NCBI GenBank assembly: GCA_016191955.1
Contig: JACPVC010000209.1
Coordinates: 1 to 54,816 of the forward strand
Length of the DNA stretch: 54,816 nt
DNA from: Chloroflexota bacterium
Lineage (GTDB): Bacteria; Chloroflexota; Anaerolineae; Anaerolineales; Villigracilaceae
Reading direction: 5' to 3'
Each line of letters starts with the position of its first letter. The first letter of the stretch is position 1. The notes below the pieces were generated by a model. The model made no database searches and was not told where the DNA came from. It saw nothing but the letters and a program-made list of their open reading frames with translations. Shown one piece after another: positions 1 to 8,614 of the stretch. The translations under genes and the position numbers were made by a program.

Positions 1-774
1 ACTCGATGTGTATAAACCGATGGCGAACATCAAGCTTAGGAAGATCGTGATGCCGGTCAGAGTCTTGTTCTTTCGGTAACGCTGTGACACAAATAGGATG
101 GCGACCATCCCTATCGTCATCAAAGCTGTGAAGAGATTGGTGTCGCGCAGGAAGGTCCAGAAGAAGGTCGCAATTCCCCAGGCAATTGCCCAACCCATGA
201 CGTTTGCATTTGGCTCGCTATATAGCGTGGATGCAATTTTTATCAGCAGGGCAAGTTGAAGCGCGAAGAGGGAGAAGGTCAGCGACTCAGACATAAGGAT
301 GCTGTCCCAGTCTGCCATTTGCGGGGTATAAGCAAAGGCAAGGATCAGCGAAGCACTCAAGACCTTAAGCCATGGGTTGCGCAAACTTTCAGCCACCACC
401 CAAGCCAGCAAGCCCCAACCCAAAATAGACAGGGCAAGCTGCAAGATAACGATCTTATCGAACCCCGGCTGAAACGCCCGCCTGCTTGTGTCTATCGAAC
501 CGTTCACGAGAATCTCGTATCCGTTTTCCGGCCCGAACATTTTGTAAATCAGGTTGGTGGTCAACAACCTGCGCCCGGTCATGATCTCCGCTGAAAATAG
601 CGGGACTTTTGCCGCTTCCACATACGTGATCGTATCATTGCCTGCGATGGATAGCGCCGGGTCACCGTATAGTTTGACGCGCAGGATGGAAAGGACCAGG
701 ATCAGCGCGAAGACGACGATCGAGATAAACGGTATCGAACGCTTCTGACGCGGGGATGATGTAACGTCTGACAT
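1..774 (-). CDS. Polytopic membrane protein, GT-C glycosyltransferase-like, 5' part only
   Basis: Reading the minus strand from an ATG at 774 gives 258 open codons to the window edge, so the C-terminus lies outside. The product starts MSDVTSSPRQKRS and then has a hydrophobic segment (about residues 17-32). An extracytoplasmic-looking loop with GDPALSIAGNDT follows, then several more hydrophobic segments (about 125-150, 158-172, 190-205, 220-235). A charged loop followed by alternating membrane helices suggests a GT-C-type lipid-linked sugar transferase, but no catalytic motif is certain. It begins 4 bases after the stop of the upstream NERD-like gene, so it is the third gene of a plsX operon. 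The reading frame is clear; the function is a guess. Confidence 0.7.
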   Translation of the reverse strand, partial: MSDVTSSPRQKRSIPFISIVVFALILVLSILRVKLYGDPALSIAGNDTITYVEAAKVPLFSAEIMTGRRLLTTNLIYKMFGPENGYEILVNGSIDTSRRAFQPGFDKIVILQLALSILGWGLLAWVVAESLRNPWLKVLSASLILAFAYTPQMADWDSILMSESLTFSLFALQLALLIKIASTLYSEPNANVMGWAIAWGIATFFWTFLRDTNLFTALMTIGMVAILFVSQRYRKNKTLTGITIFLSLMFAIGLYTSS

Positions 775-778
775 TTTG

Positions 779-1474
779 CTATTGCGGTTCCAGCAGTTGA
801 TTAAGTTCCTGTATCTGGATGTTCGAGAGCTTGCGTTTCTTGGATTCCTCCCGCATGAAACCCTTGAGTTGTTTCAACTTCATTGCCGGGATGGGCGACT
901 CGCCCGCCTCCACCTCGACCTGGTCATGAGTAAACACCACGATGGCTTTTATTTCAGGGACGGTGTTCTCTGCCATTTTTTTTGCGAGGAATTTATTCAT
1001 CGCCGAAACTTCGGTTTCCGCTTCCAGGTCGGGACGCCCAATGCCTTCCTGCCCGAAGATGCGCATGTATGATTGCATGAATCCACCGCCTTTGATCTTC
1101 CAGCGTTTCTTTTCATAGAGCACAGTCCCAGCTTGTTGATATGGCAAAATAACCCACACGCCAGCCGGACCGACGAGTAGATGCGAAACTGGTGTCGAAT
1201 AATGATAGAGGCTGAATTCGCTGTGCATGCCCTTCAACCCGGCGTCGATTTTTTCATCGCGGCGAGGTGATCGTCCCCAGCGGTTGCCCATGTACATGCC
1301 GACCTGGGTCATCATAAAACCGATGACCAGACAAACCAGCGAGTACGTAAATAATTCGGGTTTGGTAAAAGAGATATACATACCTATGCCAAGCACGATC
1401 AACGCTCCGAGGCTGACCCAGTTCCCGATCTTTCCATTCCTTTGAATAAGTTTTTCGTTTTTGATGATCTTCAT
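779..1474 (-). CDS. Membrane-anchored NERD-like domain protein
   Basis: The 231-residue product has two N-terminal hydrophobic helices (about 18-36 and 43-63, the second ending in GMYMGNRWG), then a soluble domain. The pattern HLLVGPAGVWVILP, a central KAIVVFTHDQVEVE strand, and a Leu/Lys-rich C-terminus resemble NERD (nuclease-related) domains. These are often found tethered to membranes in bacteria and have no settled function. The nuclease-type catalytic residues are not obvious to me. The ATG is 2 bases after the plsX stop, and the stop is followed within 5 bases by the next start. The gene is therefore almost certainly co-transcribed with plsX and the membrane protein downstream. Confidence 0.7.
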   Translation of the reverse strand: MKIIKNEKLIQRNGKIGNWVSLGALIVLGIGMYISFTKPELFTYSLVCLVIGFMMTQVGMYMGNRWGRSPRRDEKIDAGLKGMHSEFSLYHYSTPVSHLLVGPAGVWVILPYQQAGTVLYEKKRWKIKGGGFMQSYMRIFGQEGIGRPDLEAETEVSAMNKFLAKKMAENTVPEIKAIVVFTHDQVEVEAGESPIPAMKLKQLKGFMREESKKRKLSNIQIQELNQLLEPQ

Positions 1475-1476
1475 GT

Positions 1477-2493
1477 TTAATTTTTGAGACTCTCTTCGAT
1501 GGCAGATTTCATTGCGTCCAACACTTTTACATCCACGGCTTCTTTCGCCACGCGGACGGCGTTCTTGATGGCGAAGGCGTCCGAACGCCCGTGCCCGATG
1601 AATACAAGCCCGTTCACGCCGAGCATGGGAGCCGCTCCCTGTTCGCCGGGGTCAAGCAATTTTTTGATCGCGCCCAATGCTGGTCTCACGAGCAGACCGC
1701 CAATCTTGGTGCGCAGACTTCCATTTTTGATCAGGCTGCGAATTGTATCCGTGATCAGTTTGGCAACCGCTTCGGAGGTTTTCAGCATCACATTGCCGGT
1801 AAAGCCGTCGGTCACGGCTACATCCACTGCGCCGCCAATGACCTCCTTGCCTTCCACGTTACCGAAGTAATTTAACTTTGAAGCCTTGAACAAGGGCGTC
1901 GCGCCTTTGACCAGTTCATTGCCCTTGCCTTCTTCTTCACCGTTGGAGATCAAACCTACTTTCGGCTTCTTCACGCCGCGGACTTTCTCTGCATAAATGC
2001 TTCCAAGAATTCCGAACTGGATTAAATTTTCCGGCTTGCAATCGGGATTGGCGCCAATATCGAGGACAACGCATGTGCCTGTCGCTGTCGGGAAGATGGG
2101 AGCCAGGGCTGGGCGATCAACCCCACGGATGCGTCCGAGGCGGAAGAGGGCGGTGACCATGGCTGCGCCGGTGTTGCCCGCCGTCACGAAGGCATCCGCT
2201 TCACCGTTCTTGACGAGGTCCATGCCGATTGCCATCGAGTTCTTGGGTTCTTTGGAACGCGCCTTTAAAACCAACGCTTCACCCTTATCTTCCATCGTCA
2301 GTATTTCAGGCGCATGGATTATGCGGATACTCAAGCCCTGCGTATTCTGTTTATCGAGAACGGGTTTGATCTTCGCTTCATCGCCGACAAAAATAATTTC
2401 TGCTCCATATTCCTGCGCTGCCATGATGGCGCCTTCCACATCGGGTGTGGGGTGTTCGTCGCTTCCCATTGCATCCACTACGATACGAGCCAT
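1477..2493 (-). CDS. plsX: Phosphate acyltransferase PlsX
   Basis: PlsX makes acyl-phosphate from acyl-ACP and phosphate, the first step of the PlsX/PlsY route to lysophosphatidic acid, working at the inner face of the membrane. The 338-residue protein has the family start (IVVDAMGSDEHP), the glycine-rich AGNTGAAMVTALFRLGRI segment, VLDIGANPDCKPENLIQFG, LISNGEEEGKGN and VTDGFTGNVMLKTSE, all diagnostic, with normal length. A GAGGAGA ribosome site lies just before the ATG. PlsX is usually next to fabH or acpP genes. Here the downstream partners are instead a NERD-like and a polytopic membrane protein. Confidence 0.97.
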   Translation of the reverse strand: MARIVVDAMGSDEHPTPDVEGAIMAAQEYGAEIIFVGDEAKIKPVLDKQNTQGLSIRIIHAPEILTMEDKGEALVLKARSKEPKNSMAIGMDLVKNGEADAFVTAGNTGAAMVTALFRLGRIRGVDRPALAPIFPTATGTCVVLDIGANPDCKPENLIQFGILGSIYAEKVRGVKKPKVGLISNGEEEGKGNELVKGATPLFKASKLNYFGNVEGKEVIGGAVDVAVTDGFTGNVMLKTSEAVAKLITDTIRSLIKNGSLRTKIGGLLVRPALGAIKKLLDPGEQGAAPMLGVNGLVFIGHGRSDAFAIKNAVRVAKEAVDVKVLDAMKSAIEESLKN

Positions 2494-2517
2494 GAAAAAT
2501 CTCCTCTGATGATATGC

Positions 2518-2545
2518 TTGACAAGAAAAGTAACACGATTATAAT
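2518..2545 (+). promoter_or_regulatory. Sigma70-type promoter of tRNA-Leu
   Basis: A perfect -35 box TTGACA (2518-2523) and a perfect -10 box TATAAT (2540-2545) are separated by 16 bases. Transcription would start about 6-8 bases later, a few bases before the mature tRNA end at 2559. This consensus match fits a strongly expressed stable RNA. Confidence 0.85.
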
Positions 2546-2558
2546 ACTGCCTGCTTAC

Positions 2559-2640
2559 GCGCTGGTGCTGGAATTGGCAGACAGGCACGCTTGAGGTGCG
2601 TGTGTCGTAAGACGTGGAGGTTCAAGTCCTCTCCAGCGCA
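2559..2640 (+). tRNA. tRNA-Leu (anticodon GAG)
   Basis: An 82-base cloverleaf with a 7-bp acceptor stem (GCGCTGG with CCAGCGC, discriminator A), a D-arm of the leucine type, and an anticodon stem CACGC/GCGTG enclosing loop TTGAGGT. It also has a long variable arm (TGTC-GTAA-GACG) and a TTCAAGT T-loop. The long variable arm plus GAG anticodon identify a class II tRNA-Leu reading CUC/CUU. CCA is not encoded. It has its own promoter and terminator. Confidence 0.97.
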
Positions 2641-2647
2641 CAAGCAA

Positions 2648-2676
2648 GAACTCCCATTATGGGAGTTCCTTGTTTT
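2648..2676 (+). terminator. Rho-independent terminator after tRNA-Leu
   Basis: An 8-bp stem GAACTCCC/GGGAGTTC with loop ATTAT is followed by CTTGTTTT. It lies 8 bases after the tRNA. The same hairpin faces the end of the convergent deacetylase gene (stop at 2684) and may serve both strands. Confidence 0.8.
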
Positions 2677-2683
2677 AACGGGG

Positions 2684-3532
2684 TTATTTCCAGGTCTCAA
2701 GCGAAAAATTTTTTAGACCCGTTCCCTTCACATCTTGATACACTTCACTCAAATGGGCAAATGTATATCCCTGTTTTTGGAGAGAGCCAAGCAATTTTTC
2801 GAAGATGCCGAACTCTCGCCCGGTATTGCGCGCCATTGCAAACCCTTCAAGTCCATTGACCGTGTTGTTGGGAATGCTCCCAAAGTAAAAATCGTAAGGG
2901 TGGGAAAGCAGCAGGGTAATTTCGGGCAAGCCGAAGAGTTTCAATAAAAGGGAATATGCTCCCCAGCCCAAGAGTTTGGCGTAGCTGAGTGCGAATACGA
3001 TGCGGATTGTCTCGATGGAGGTGAACGGAAATTCCACGAGCGACCTTCCGTCACTGCGCTGCACTTGAAAGGGGCTGTTCGGCATGTGCAAGTTGAAATA
3101 TCCGAATTTTCCAGGGCGGATGGAGGAATATACGCTGGCGTCATAAGCGAAGTCATGATCGAGCAGATGACCAAGACCTTCCTTGTCGATCCGCCCGATG
3201 GGGGCACGATACCCAATAGGTTTGACGCCTCGAAATTTTTCATACGCTGCTTGCGAGTTTCGCACTTCATCTAATGTGCAGGCATTGTGCGGGTCATGCG
3301 TGTGCGAATGGACGGAGAATTCAAGCGGGATTCGTTCGGCGAGTTTGCGGAACAAGTCGCCATACGAATCAAAAAGTTGCGTGACCGTGAACATGGTCAC
3401 TTTCGCGTTGTACTTGTTGATTATGGAAACATAGCGTTCAAAATATTCCGGGTTTTCAAGCAGGCGGATTTTTTTTTCCGGGTCGCCGTAATCCGGTTCC
3501 ATGTCGAGTGTTACACAGGCAAGTTTTTTCAT
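2684..3532 (-). CDS. Polysaccharide deacetylase (NodB-type)
   Basis: A 282-residue protein of the carbohydrate esterase 4 / NodB fold. Visible motifs are the catalytic-base region TLDMEPDYG (about residues 8-16), the metal-binding HSHTHD motif (about 84-89) and YRAPIGR (motif 3). A late LLLSHPYDF could hold the C-terminal His. Members remove N-acetyl groups from cell-wall or exported polysaccharides using a divalent metal. No signal peptide is seen, so it may act in the cytoplasm on a lipid-linked or nucleotide sugar, as in exopolysaccharide pathways. Its start overlaps the stop of the upstream methyltransferase gene by 4 bases, which indicates translational coupling. Confidence 0.85.
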   Translation of the reverse strand: MKKLACVTLDMEPDYGDPEKKIRLLENPEYFERYVSIINKYNAKVTMFTVTQLFDSYGDLFRKLAERIPLEFSVHSHTHDPHNACTLDEVRNSQAAYEKFRGVKPIGYRAPIGRIDKEGLGHLLDHDFAYDASVYSSIRPGKFGYFNLHMPNSPFQVQRSDGRSLVEFPFTSIETIRIVFALSYAKLLGWGAYSLLLKLFGLPEITLLLSHPYDFYFGSIPNNTVNGLEGFAMARNTGREFGIFEKLLGSLQKQGYTFAHLSEVYQDVKGTGLKNFSLETWK

Positions 3533-4221
3533 TCGGGGAGGTTCGTCACGTAGTAGAAGTTATTACGCTTGATAACGCGTAAATTCTTGAAGCCGAAAGG
3601 CTCGGCGATCTTTGCAAATTCTTCAAGGGAATACAGGAATACACCCGGCAGGTGATTCACGCGAATGTAAACCTGCCTGAGAATCCAGGTGGGGAATTCC
3701 TTTTTGCGACCATGATCGGGAAAGTCCAGCAAAAAGTATTTTGTGCGCAAGTTGCCGAGGAAGACTGCCATATCTTTGGCGTCGAAATACTCGATCACGC
3801 CAAGCGCGGTCACGATATCCACTTGGGGCAGCGGGTTGTTCGGCTGGACGACATCGAGCGCGGAGAAATCCAATTTTTCCTGAAGCTCAAGTTCTGCAGC
3901 GCGTTGTCTTGCCAGGTCGAGGGCTTCGCTTGAAATATCTGCGCCGTATACTTTTTGCGCGCCCGCCTGAATCATTTGAAATGCGAACCGTCCTGAAGCG
4001 CAGCCCACATCGAGAACGGTCTTTCCGGCAATATGCGGCTGGATCAGTTCCTGCGCAGTGTTCATGCGCACATACATTGCGTCGCCGCGGAAAATGGTTG
4101 AGAGCTTATCCCACCAGTTGGCGTTTTGCTGACCTTCCTTAAAATAGGCGCTGGCTTCCCAACTCTTAAGATGATCTCGCCAGTATTTGGCGGACTCGGA
4201 GATTTGTTTTTGATTGTTCAT
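3529..4221 (-). CDS. Class I SAM-dependent methyltransferase
   Basis: A 230-residue protein with the SAM-binding glycine loop VLDVGCASGRFA (about residues 69-80). The acidic end of strand 2 follows (VYGADIS), then a motif II-like LDFSALDVVQPN and IVTALGVIEYF. The overall pattern is that of Methyltransf_11/25 proteins; the substrate cannot be told. It overlaps the downstream deacetylase gene by 4 bases and follows the DDAH-like gene by 43 bases. Coupling to a polysaccharide deacetylase suggests a sugar or lipid-linked glycan substrate, which is inference only. Confidence 0.85.
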   Translation of the reverse strand: MNNQKQISESAKYWRDHLKSWEASAYFKEGQQNANWWDKLSTIFRGDAMYVRMNTAQELIQPHIAGKTVLDVGCASGRFAFQMIQAGAQKVYGADISSEALDLARQRAAELELQEKLDFSALDVVQPNNPLPQVDIVTALGVIEYFDAKDMAVFLGNLRTKYFLLDFPDHGRKKEFPTWILRQVYIRVNHLPGVFLYSLEEFAKIAEPFGFKNLRVIKRNNFYYVTNLPE

Positions 4222-4264
4222 GGTTGCGGATTATACCCGCTTCACTCCGGACCTCGAACCTGAT

Positions 4265-5026
4265 TCACTCAACGATCAAGCTGCAACATGTGACAGCGCC
4301 TTCCGCCTTCGCCAACTCGCTGAGATCGACAGGTTCAATGACATAGCCCTTGTCTTCGAGCCGCTTGCGGGTCCTGGGGAATGTTGTCGGGTAGATAATT
4401 TTGCCTTGGACGGGCAAGCAATTGGCGGCGAAGGGTTCCGAGGCGTCGACTTCGATCAAGTCAAAGCCGGGGAAGTTGGATGGATCCACCCAATCCTTGT
4501 TGATCAGCAGAGTCTTATCATCCACGCGGGTGACGGCGGTTTTGAGATGCAGGCAGTCGGTCATCTCCACGCCGAGGGCGATGTAGCCGAAACTTCCGAG
4601 CAGGGTGTTTAGTTGTGCTACGGCTTCTTTGTTGCTACGCGTGGACATGCCAATGAATATTTGTTTGCCGACTACCAGCACATCGCCGCCGTCCACACTG
4701 GCAGGTTCGGCAACATATACAAGTAGACGATGCGGCAACAATGCTGGAATGATGGATTCAATCTCCGGCTTGCGTGAATCCGCGCCGGGTCTGGTGATGA
4801 CGGCGACTTCAGGCAGGATGAAGGCGGTGTCTTCAACGAAGACCGAATCGGGCAGGTCTGGCTCTTCGGGCAGTTCGATCACCTGGCATCCCAACCCCGC
4901 AAGAGTGCGGACGTAGGCGTCGTGTTGCGCGCGGGCAACGTCGACATCGATGGGGGTGCGTTCGATGTGAGTGATCTCACACTCGTTGAAACGTGAGCTG
5001 ACGTGCCGCGTGATGGCAATGGTCAT
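4265..5026 (-). CDS. DDAH-like amidinotransferase-superfamily hydrolase
   Basis: A 253-residue protein of the dimethylarginine dimethylaminohydrolase branch of the arginine-modifying superfamily. Active-site positions are visible: acidic residues in SVFVEDTAF and DGGDVL, His160 in CLHLKTAV, and a C-terminal Cys pair in GAVTCCS (Cys247/248). Length and motif order match bacterial DDAH (citrulline plus dimethylamine from methylated arginine). Related enzymes with this signature act on other guanidino compounds, so the exact substrate is open. It follows the STAS gene by 11 bases in the amino-acid transporter operon, consistent with an imported arginine-like compound. Confidence 0.85.
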   Translation of the reverse strand: MTIAITRHVSSRFNECEITHIERTPIDVDVARAQHDAYVRTLAGLGCQVIELPEEPDLPDSVFVEDTAFILPEVAVITRPGADSRKPEIESIIPALLPHRLLVYVAEPASVDGGDVLVVGKQIFIGMSTRSNKEAVAQLNTLLGSFGYIALGVEMTDCLHLKTAVTRVDDKTLLINKDWVDPSNFPGFDLIEVDASEPFAANCLPVQGKIIYPTTFPRTRKRLEDKGYVIEPVDLSELAKAEGAVTCCSLIVE

Positions 5027-5037
5027 TGATTTGCCGG

Positions 5038-5406
5038 CTACATTTCGTAAGACGTCAGCGCGGCTTGCAGGTTTTCATACATGGGCACGGTCTGCAAAAA
5101 ACCGGTGATGGCAAGCGCGTGATACACCTGGGGCGGCGCGCTGCATAATTTCATCCCCGATGTTTCAGGGGAAAGGAATAATTTATATACCTTTTGAAGA
5201 GCGCGTATGCCTGCGCTGGTCAGCATTTGAATATCTTCAAGGTTCAAGACGAGGTAACGCACGCCTTGAGTGCGCGCTTCCTCTGCGGCAGAGAATAAGT
5301 CGGCTTCGCTTTGTGCATCGAGCCAGCCGCGCATGTGAAAAATGGTGACGGGTTTGTCCTGGTGTTGGATTTGTTCGTTTGTAATTTTGAAATCAGGGTT
5401 TACCAT
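5038..5406 (-). CDS. STAS-domain protein (anti-sigma factor antagonist-like)
   Basis: A 122-residue single STAS domain: VTIFHMRGWLDAQSE opens the fold, YLVLNLEDIQMLTSAGIRAL holds the conserved loop with phosphorylatable Ser64, and the tail ends in the usual helix. Such proteins bind anti-sigma kinases and are switched by serine phosphorylation. A strong AAGGAGG site precedes the ATG. The gene lies between the ABC ATPase (14-base gap) and the DDAH gene. No partner kinase or phosphatase is in the window, and its position inside a transport operon is unusual. Confidence 0.85.
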   Translation of the reverse strand: MVNPDFKITNEQIQHQDKPVTIFHMRGWLDAQSEADLFSAAEEARTQGVRYLVLNLEDIQMLTSAGIRALQKVYKLFLSPETSGMKLCSAPPQVYHALAITGFLQTVPMYENLQAALTSYEM

Positions 5407-5420
5407 ATTGCCTCCTTGTT

Positions 5421-6185
5421 TTATTGTTCGCCGGAACGATATCGGTCGATAAGAGCCTTGGTGCGAGGATCTTTGGGTTTACTGAATAATTCTTCGGGTG
5501 TGGCGTCTTCGATCAATTCGCCATCCGACATGACGATCACCCGGTCTGCCACTTCGCGGGCAAAGCCCATTTCGTGAGTGACGACGATCATGGTCATGCC
5601 TTCGTTGGCGACCTTTTTCATGACGTTCAAGACTTCGCCGATCAACTCCGGGTCGAGCGCGGAGGTGGGCTCATCGAAGAGCATGACACGCGGTTCCATG
5701 GTGAGGGCGCGCGCGATGGCAACGCGTTGTTTTTGTCCGCCCGAAAGGCGCATGGGATATTCATCTTTTTTGAAGAGCATGCCCACACTATCCAGATTTA
5801 GTTCGGCAAGTTCGATGGCGTGTTTTCTGTCCATGTTTTTGACGGTGACGGGTCCTTCGATTACGTTCTCCAGCACGGTCATATGCGGGAAGAGGTTGAA
5901 TTCCTGAAAGACCATACCGGTCTTCAAACGCACATCATGAATAAGCTGGCGTCTTTCCTTCCCCTTTTTTTCAACTTCCACCTTGACCCCGTCCACTTCG
6001 ATGACACCATGCGACGGGTCTTCAAGAAAATTGACGCAGCGCAGCAGGGTGCTTTTGCCGGAACCGCTGCGCCCGATGAGACAAACCACCTGGCGTTCGG
6101 ATACTTCGAGATCGATATTTTTTAGTACATGCAAACGCCCGAAATATTTATCGAGGTTCGATACTTTGACGATGGGCAGGGACAT
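5421..6185 (-). CDS. Amino-acid ABC transporter ATPase (GlnQ/HisP family)
   Basis: A 254-residue ATPase with Walker [10 protein letters not shown] (38-46), Q-loop MVFQEFNLF, signature LSGGQ (147-151), Walker B VMLFDEP (167-173) and an H-loop in [11 protein letters not shown]. The MGFAR pattern after the His is typical of polar amino-acid importers. I chose the ATG at 6185: the longer frame back to 6314 would run through the permease gene, and [11 protein letters not shown] aligns with family starts. The start is 1 base after the permease stop, so translation is coupled. Confidence 0.93.
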   Translation of the reverse strand: MSLPIVKVSNLDKYFGRLHVLKNIDLEVSERQVVCLIGRSGSGKSTLLRCVNFLEDPSHGVIEVDGVKVEVEKKGKERRQLIHDVRLKTGMVFQEFNLFPHMTVLENVIEGPVTVKNMDRKHAIELAELNLDSVGMLFKKDEYPMRLSGGQKQRVAIARALTMEPRVMLFDEPTSALDPELIGEVLNVMKKVANEGMTMIVVTHEMGFAREVADRVIVMSDGELIEDATPEELFSKPKDPRTKALIDRYRSGEQ

Positions 6186-6186
6186 G

Positions 6187-7035
6187 TTATCGGTCTCCCT
6201 TGGAGAGGCGTGCTTCGAGTTTACCCTGGAAGTAGGTGAGGATGAGGGTGAGCACCCAGTAGAACATAGCAGCCATGATGAGGGCTTCGAGGCTGTTGAA
6301 TTGAGCGCGCCCAACCTTGACAGCGCGCCACATCAATTCATGGACGAAACCCGTGGCAGAGACGAGAGCCGAGTCTTTCGTCATGGAGATGAAGTCATTA
6401 CCCATGGGCGGGATGGCAAATCGCAGCGCCTGTGGCAGGACGATGCGCCTCATGGTCTGCCCCGGTGTCATACCCAGCGCCATGGCGGCTTCACGTTGAC
6501 CTTTGCCAACGGAACTCAACCCCGCGCGGAAGGTCTCGGACATATACGCGCCGTAATTCAGCCCAAGTGCTGTTACTCCAGCTACAACCCCTGAAAGGTT
6601 GACGCCTAGTTGTGGCAACGCCAAAAAGAAAAAAAAGATTTGCAGGTAAAGCGGCGTGCCGCGGATCAGGGAAACATAGAACGTACTGATGGCATAGATC
6701 GGCGGGAAGCTGGAAAGCCTGCCGAGCGCAGCAAGTAATGCCAGAGTCATGGCAAATAAGATCGACAAGACAGAGATTAACAGGGTTTGCCCCAAGCCCT
6801 TTGCAATGAAAGTCAGGTTTTTCAGAATGAATTCTGTATCCAGATGAATGGTCTCAAAGCGGAAGGAACCCAGTTGGATATTTTGCCCACTGAAAAGAAA
6901 GATCAGGATGAAGAAAAGGACTGCCCAGGAAACCCCGACATGTGTGCGAAATGAACGTTCCTTGCGGAGCTGTGCCTGATAGAGAAGTTCCGCTTGCGAT
7001 TGTGGCGCCTGCCCCTGGTTGGTGATGGAAGCCAT
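6187..7035 (-). CDS. Amino-acid ABC transporter permease (HisMQ/GlnP family)
   Basis: A 282-residue membrane protein with about six hydrophobic segments. An extra N-terminal helix (about 31-50) precedes the core. The HisMQ-type signature is present: [30 protein letters not shown], and the EAA coupling loop [20 protein letters not shown]. It forms the membrane channel for the ATPase encoded directly downstream. It is separated from the binding-protein gene by 79 bases that contain a strong hairpin. Confidence 0.93.
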   Translation of the reverse strand: MASITNQGQAPQSQAELLYQAQLRKERSFRTHVGVSWAVLFFILIFLFSGQNIQLGSFRFETIHLDTEFILKNLTFIAKGLGQTLLISVLSILFAMTLALLAALGRLSSFPPIYAISTFYVSLIRGTPLYLQIFFFFLALPQLGVNLSGVVAGVTALGLNYGAYMSETFRAGLSSVGKGQREAAMALGMTPGQTMRRIVLPQALRFAIPPMGNDFISMTKDSALVSATGFVHELMWRAVKVGRAQFNSLEALIMAAMFYWVLTLILTYFQGKLEARLSKGDR

Positions 7036-7067
7036 CTATACCTCCGACGAGTTGGAGTTGAAATAAT

Positions 7068-7101
7068 AAAAGGGAAGCGGTATTCGTACCGCTTCCCTTT
7101 T
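7068..7101 (-). terminator. Hairpin between binding-protein and permease genes
   Basis: A 15-bp perfect stem (7068-7082 with 7087-7101) capped by a four-base loop, read on the minus strand with a following TTTTATTATTT tract. It sits just after the binding-protein stop. It probably ends part of the transcripts or protects the 3' end, giving more binding protein than permease. Confidence 0.8.
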
Positions 7102-7114
7102 TTCGTGCAGGTTC

Positions 7115-8026
7115 TTACTGGTTGGGAGAAGTCGTCAGGTCTATTTCAAACCACTTGTTGGAGAGGTCGGAGAGTCTGCCATCGCTGTGCATGGCAGTGA
7201 AGAGTTCGTCCACTTTGGCGCGCAGGGTGGCGGTATCGAGTGTGGAGGATTTATCGAAAGCCGCAGCGAGGTCTTCAGAGAAAACAGCGCCATCCAACTT
7301 GGTAACGGGCATGCTGGCGGCGAGGTTCGCATCCACAACGGTTTCCGAAGTCACGTAGGCAACGAAATCTTTGCGTCCGGCAGCGATGGCTTGGGCACAT
7401 TCCTGATCCGTTTCGAGGGGGACGACGGTCACATCCGCGGGAACCGCAGCGTAAATGGAAGCTTCGGGCAAGCCGAGACCTTCCATATCGTTGTTGAGCC
7501 AGGCTTCGTAGGTGGTGGCGGCACCGGCGCAAACTGCCTGACCGGAAAGACCTTCGAGGGAATCAATGCCAGAGTCAGCAGCAACGGCTACGACCGCGGG
7601 GGTGTAGTAGTAGGGCATGCTGAAATCGAGCACCGTCTGGCGGGCAGTGGTCACAGTCATGGAACCAACGCTCACGTCCCATTTGTCTGCCCAGCTACCG
7701 GCAGTGATCGCATCCCAGGAGGGGGTGGCGAAACAGGTTTCCACACCGAGCGAGTCGCCGATGGCAATGGCAACATCCACATCGAAGCCCTGCATTTCGG
7801 CGGTGGTGAGGGCATCACCAGGGCACTTGGTATCTGCCGGGCGGGAACCTTCGGTGTTCAAGAAGGACTGGGGTTCATAGTTCGGGTCGGTGGAAACGAG
7901 GATGTATCCGCGCTCCTGAATGGCTCCGAGCAGGTCTGAGGCGGAAGATCCGCCTCCGCCGCCGCACGCAGTGAGCACGAGGGATGCTGCAACGAGCAGG
8001 CTGACAAGGGTCAAAAGCTTTTTCAT
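7115..8026 (-). CDS. Amino-acid ABC transporter substrate-binding lipoprotein
   Basis: A family 3 solute-binding protein of 303 residues from the ATG at 8026 (GGAGGAGA ribosome site 5 bases away). It starts with a lipoprotein signal MKKLLTLVSLLVAASLVLTAC, in which the Cys of LTAC is the lipid anchor, followed by GGGGGSS. The core has GFDVDVAIAIGDSLG, SVGSMTVTTARQTVLDFS and MPYYYTP, the usual ligand-site region, and an ICNG-like FTAMHSDGRLSDLSNKWF end. An upstream in-frame start at 8086 is rejected because it would add a charged leader before the signal peptide. It feeds the downstream permease and ATPase; the adjacent DDAH-like gene hints at a guanidino or basic amino acid. Confidence 0.92.
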   Translation of the reverse strand: MKKLLTLVSLLVAASLVLTACGGGGGSSASDLLGAIQERGYILVSTDPNYEPQSFLNTEGSRPADTKCPGDALTTAEMQGFDVDVAIAIGDSLGVETCFATPSWDAITAGSWADKWDVSVGSMTVTTARQTVLDFSMPYYYTPAVVAVAADSGIDSLEGLSGQAVCAGAATTYEAWLNNDMEGLGLPEASIYAAVPADVTVVPLETDQECAQAIAAGRKDFVAYVTSETVVDANLAASMPVTKLDGAVFSEDLAAAFDKSSTLDTATLRAKVDELFTAMHSDGRLSDLSNKWFEIDLTTSPNQ

Positions 8027-8071
8027 TTTCTCCTCCAAGAGAAAAAAGGAATGGGCAACTTTTCGCTGCCA

Positions 8072-8127
8072 CAGATTGAAGCCCAATCTGCACGGTTAAG
8101 CATAGACTATTTTTTTCAATTGTGCAA
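8072..8127 (-). promoter_or_regulatory. Promoter and 5' leader hairpin of the amino-acid transporter operon
   Basis: On the minus strand a -35-like TTGCAC (8122-8127) and a -10-like TATGCT (8099-8104) are 17 bases apart. Immediately downstream a perfect 7-bp inverted repeat CAGATTG/CAATCTG (8072-8078, 8084-8090) with a 5-base spacer would lie at the start of the transcript. It could be an operator or a 5' stabilising stem. The binding-protein ATG follows about 45 bases later. Confidence 0.5.
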
Positions 8128-8191
8128 GGATTTTGGCGATTAAATTTCATGATGGTAAAATTGCACCATTAAATTTCTGGAGGTAAACCAC

Positions 8192-8602
8192 ATGACTGCG
8201 ATATTTCCCAGTGAGGAATGGCTGAAAGGCTTGGAGGAAAAATTGAATTCCGATGAACGATATGCGGAGCTCGCCAAAAATTGGGAGGGCGACCTTTTCT
8301 TCAACATCGAACCGGACGGTAGCCTAAAAGAGCGGCTAACCTTCTATTTGGATTTATGGCACGGAACATGCCGCAAAGTGGAATACAAAGCCGCTCCAGC
8401 GAATTATCCGAAACCTGCCTTTGTGTTGACGTCTGACTACGGCAACATTACCGCCGTGTTGACGGGCAAGTTAAACCCCATGACCGCCATGATGACGATG
8501 AAATTAAAAGTCCAGGGCAGCATGGCGTACATGATGCGTAACGTTCCCACCGTGCTGGACTTTGTCCGCTGCGCACAGGAAGTTACCAGGGAAATTCTTT
8601 AA
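8192..8602 (+). CDS. SCP2 sterol-carrier-like domain protein
   Basis: A 136-residue protein with the SCP2 pattern: an N-terminal helix (EEWLKGLEEKLN), a sheet with LFFNIEPDGSL and FVLTSDYGNITAVLTGKLNPM, and a MTMKLKVQGSMAYMMRN segment matching the KG.l.i.Gd...l core of the fold. SCP2 proteins hold hydrophobic ligands; in bacteria the role is usually unknown. A GGAGG ribosome site precedes the ATG. The gene is 80 bases upstream of the aldehyde:ferredoxin oxidoreductase and in the same direction, so the two may work on the same hydrophobic aldehyde or acid (inference). Confidence 0.75.
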   Translation: MTAIFPSEEWLKGLEEKLNSDERYAELAKNWEGDLFFNIEPDGSLKERLTFYLDLWHGTCRKVEYKAAPANYPKPAFVLTSDYGNITAVLTGKLNPMTAMMTMKLKVQGSMAYMMRNVPTVLDFVRCAQEVTREIL

Positions 8603-8614
8603 TTGCAGGTCACA

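Noticed and set aside
6186..6314. N-terminal extension of the amino-acid ABC ATPase to 6314
   Set aside because: It would overlap the permease gene by 128 bases; the ATG at 6185 matches family starts and lies 1 base after the permease stop.
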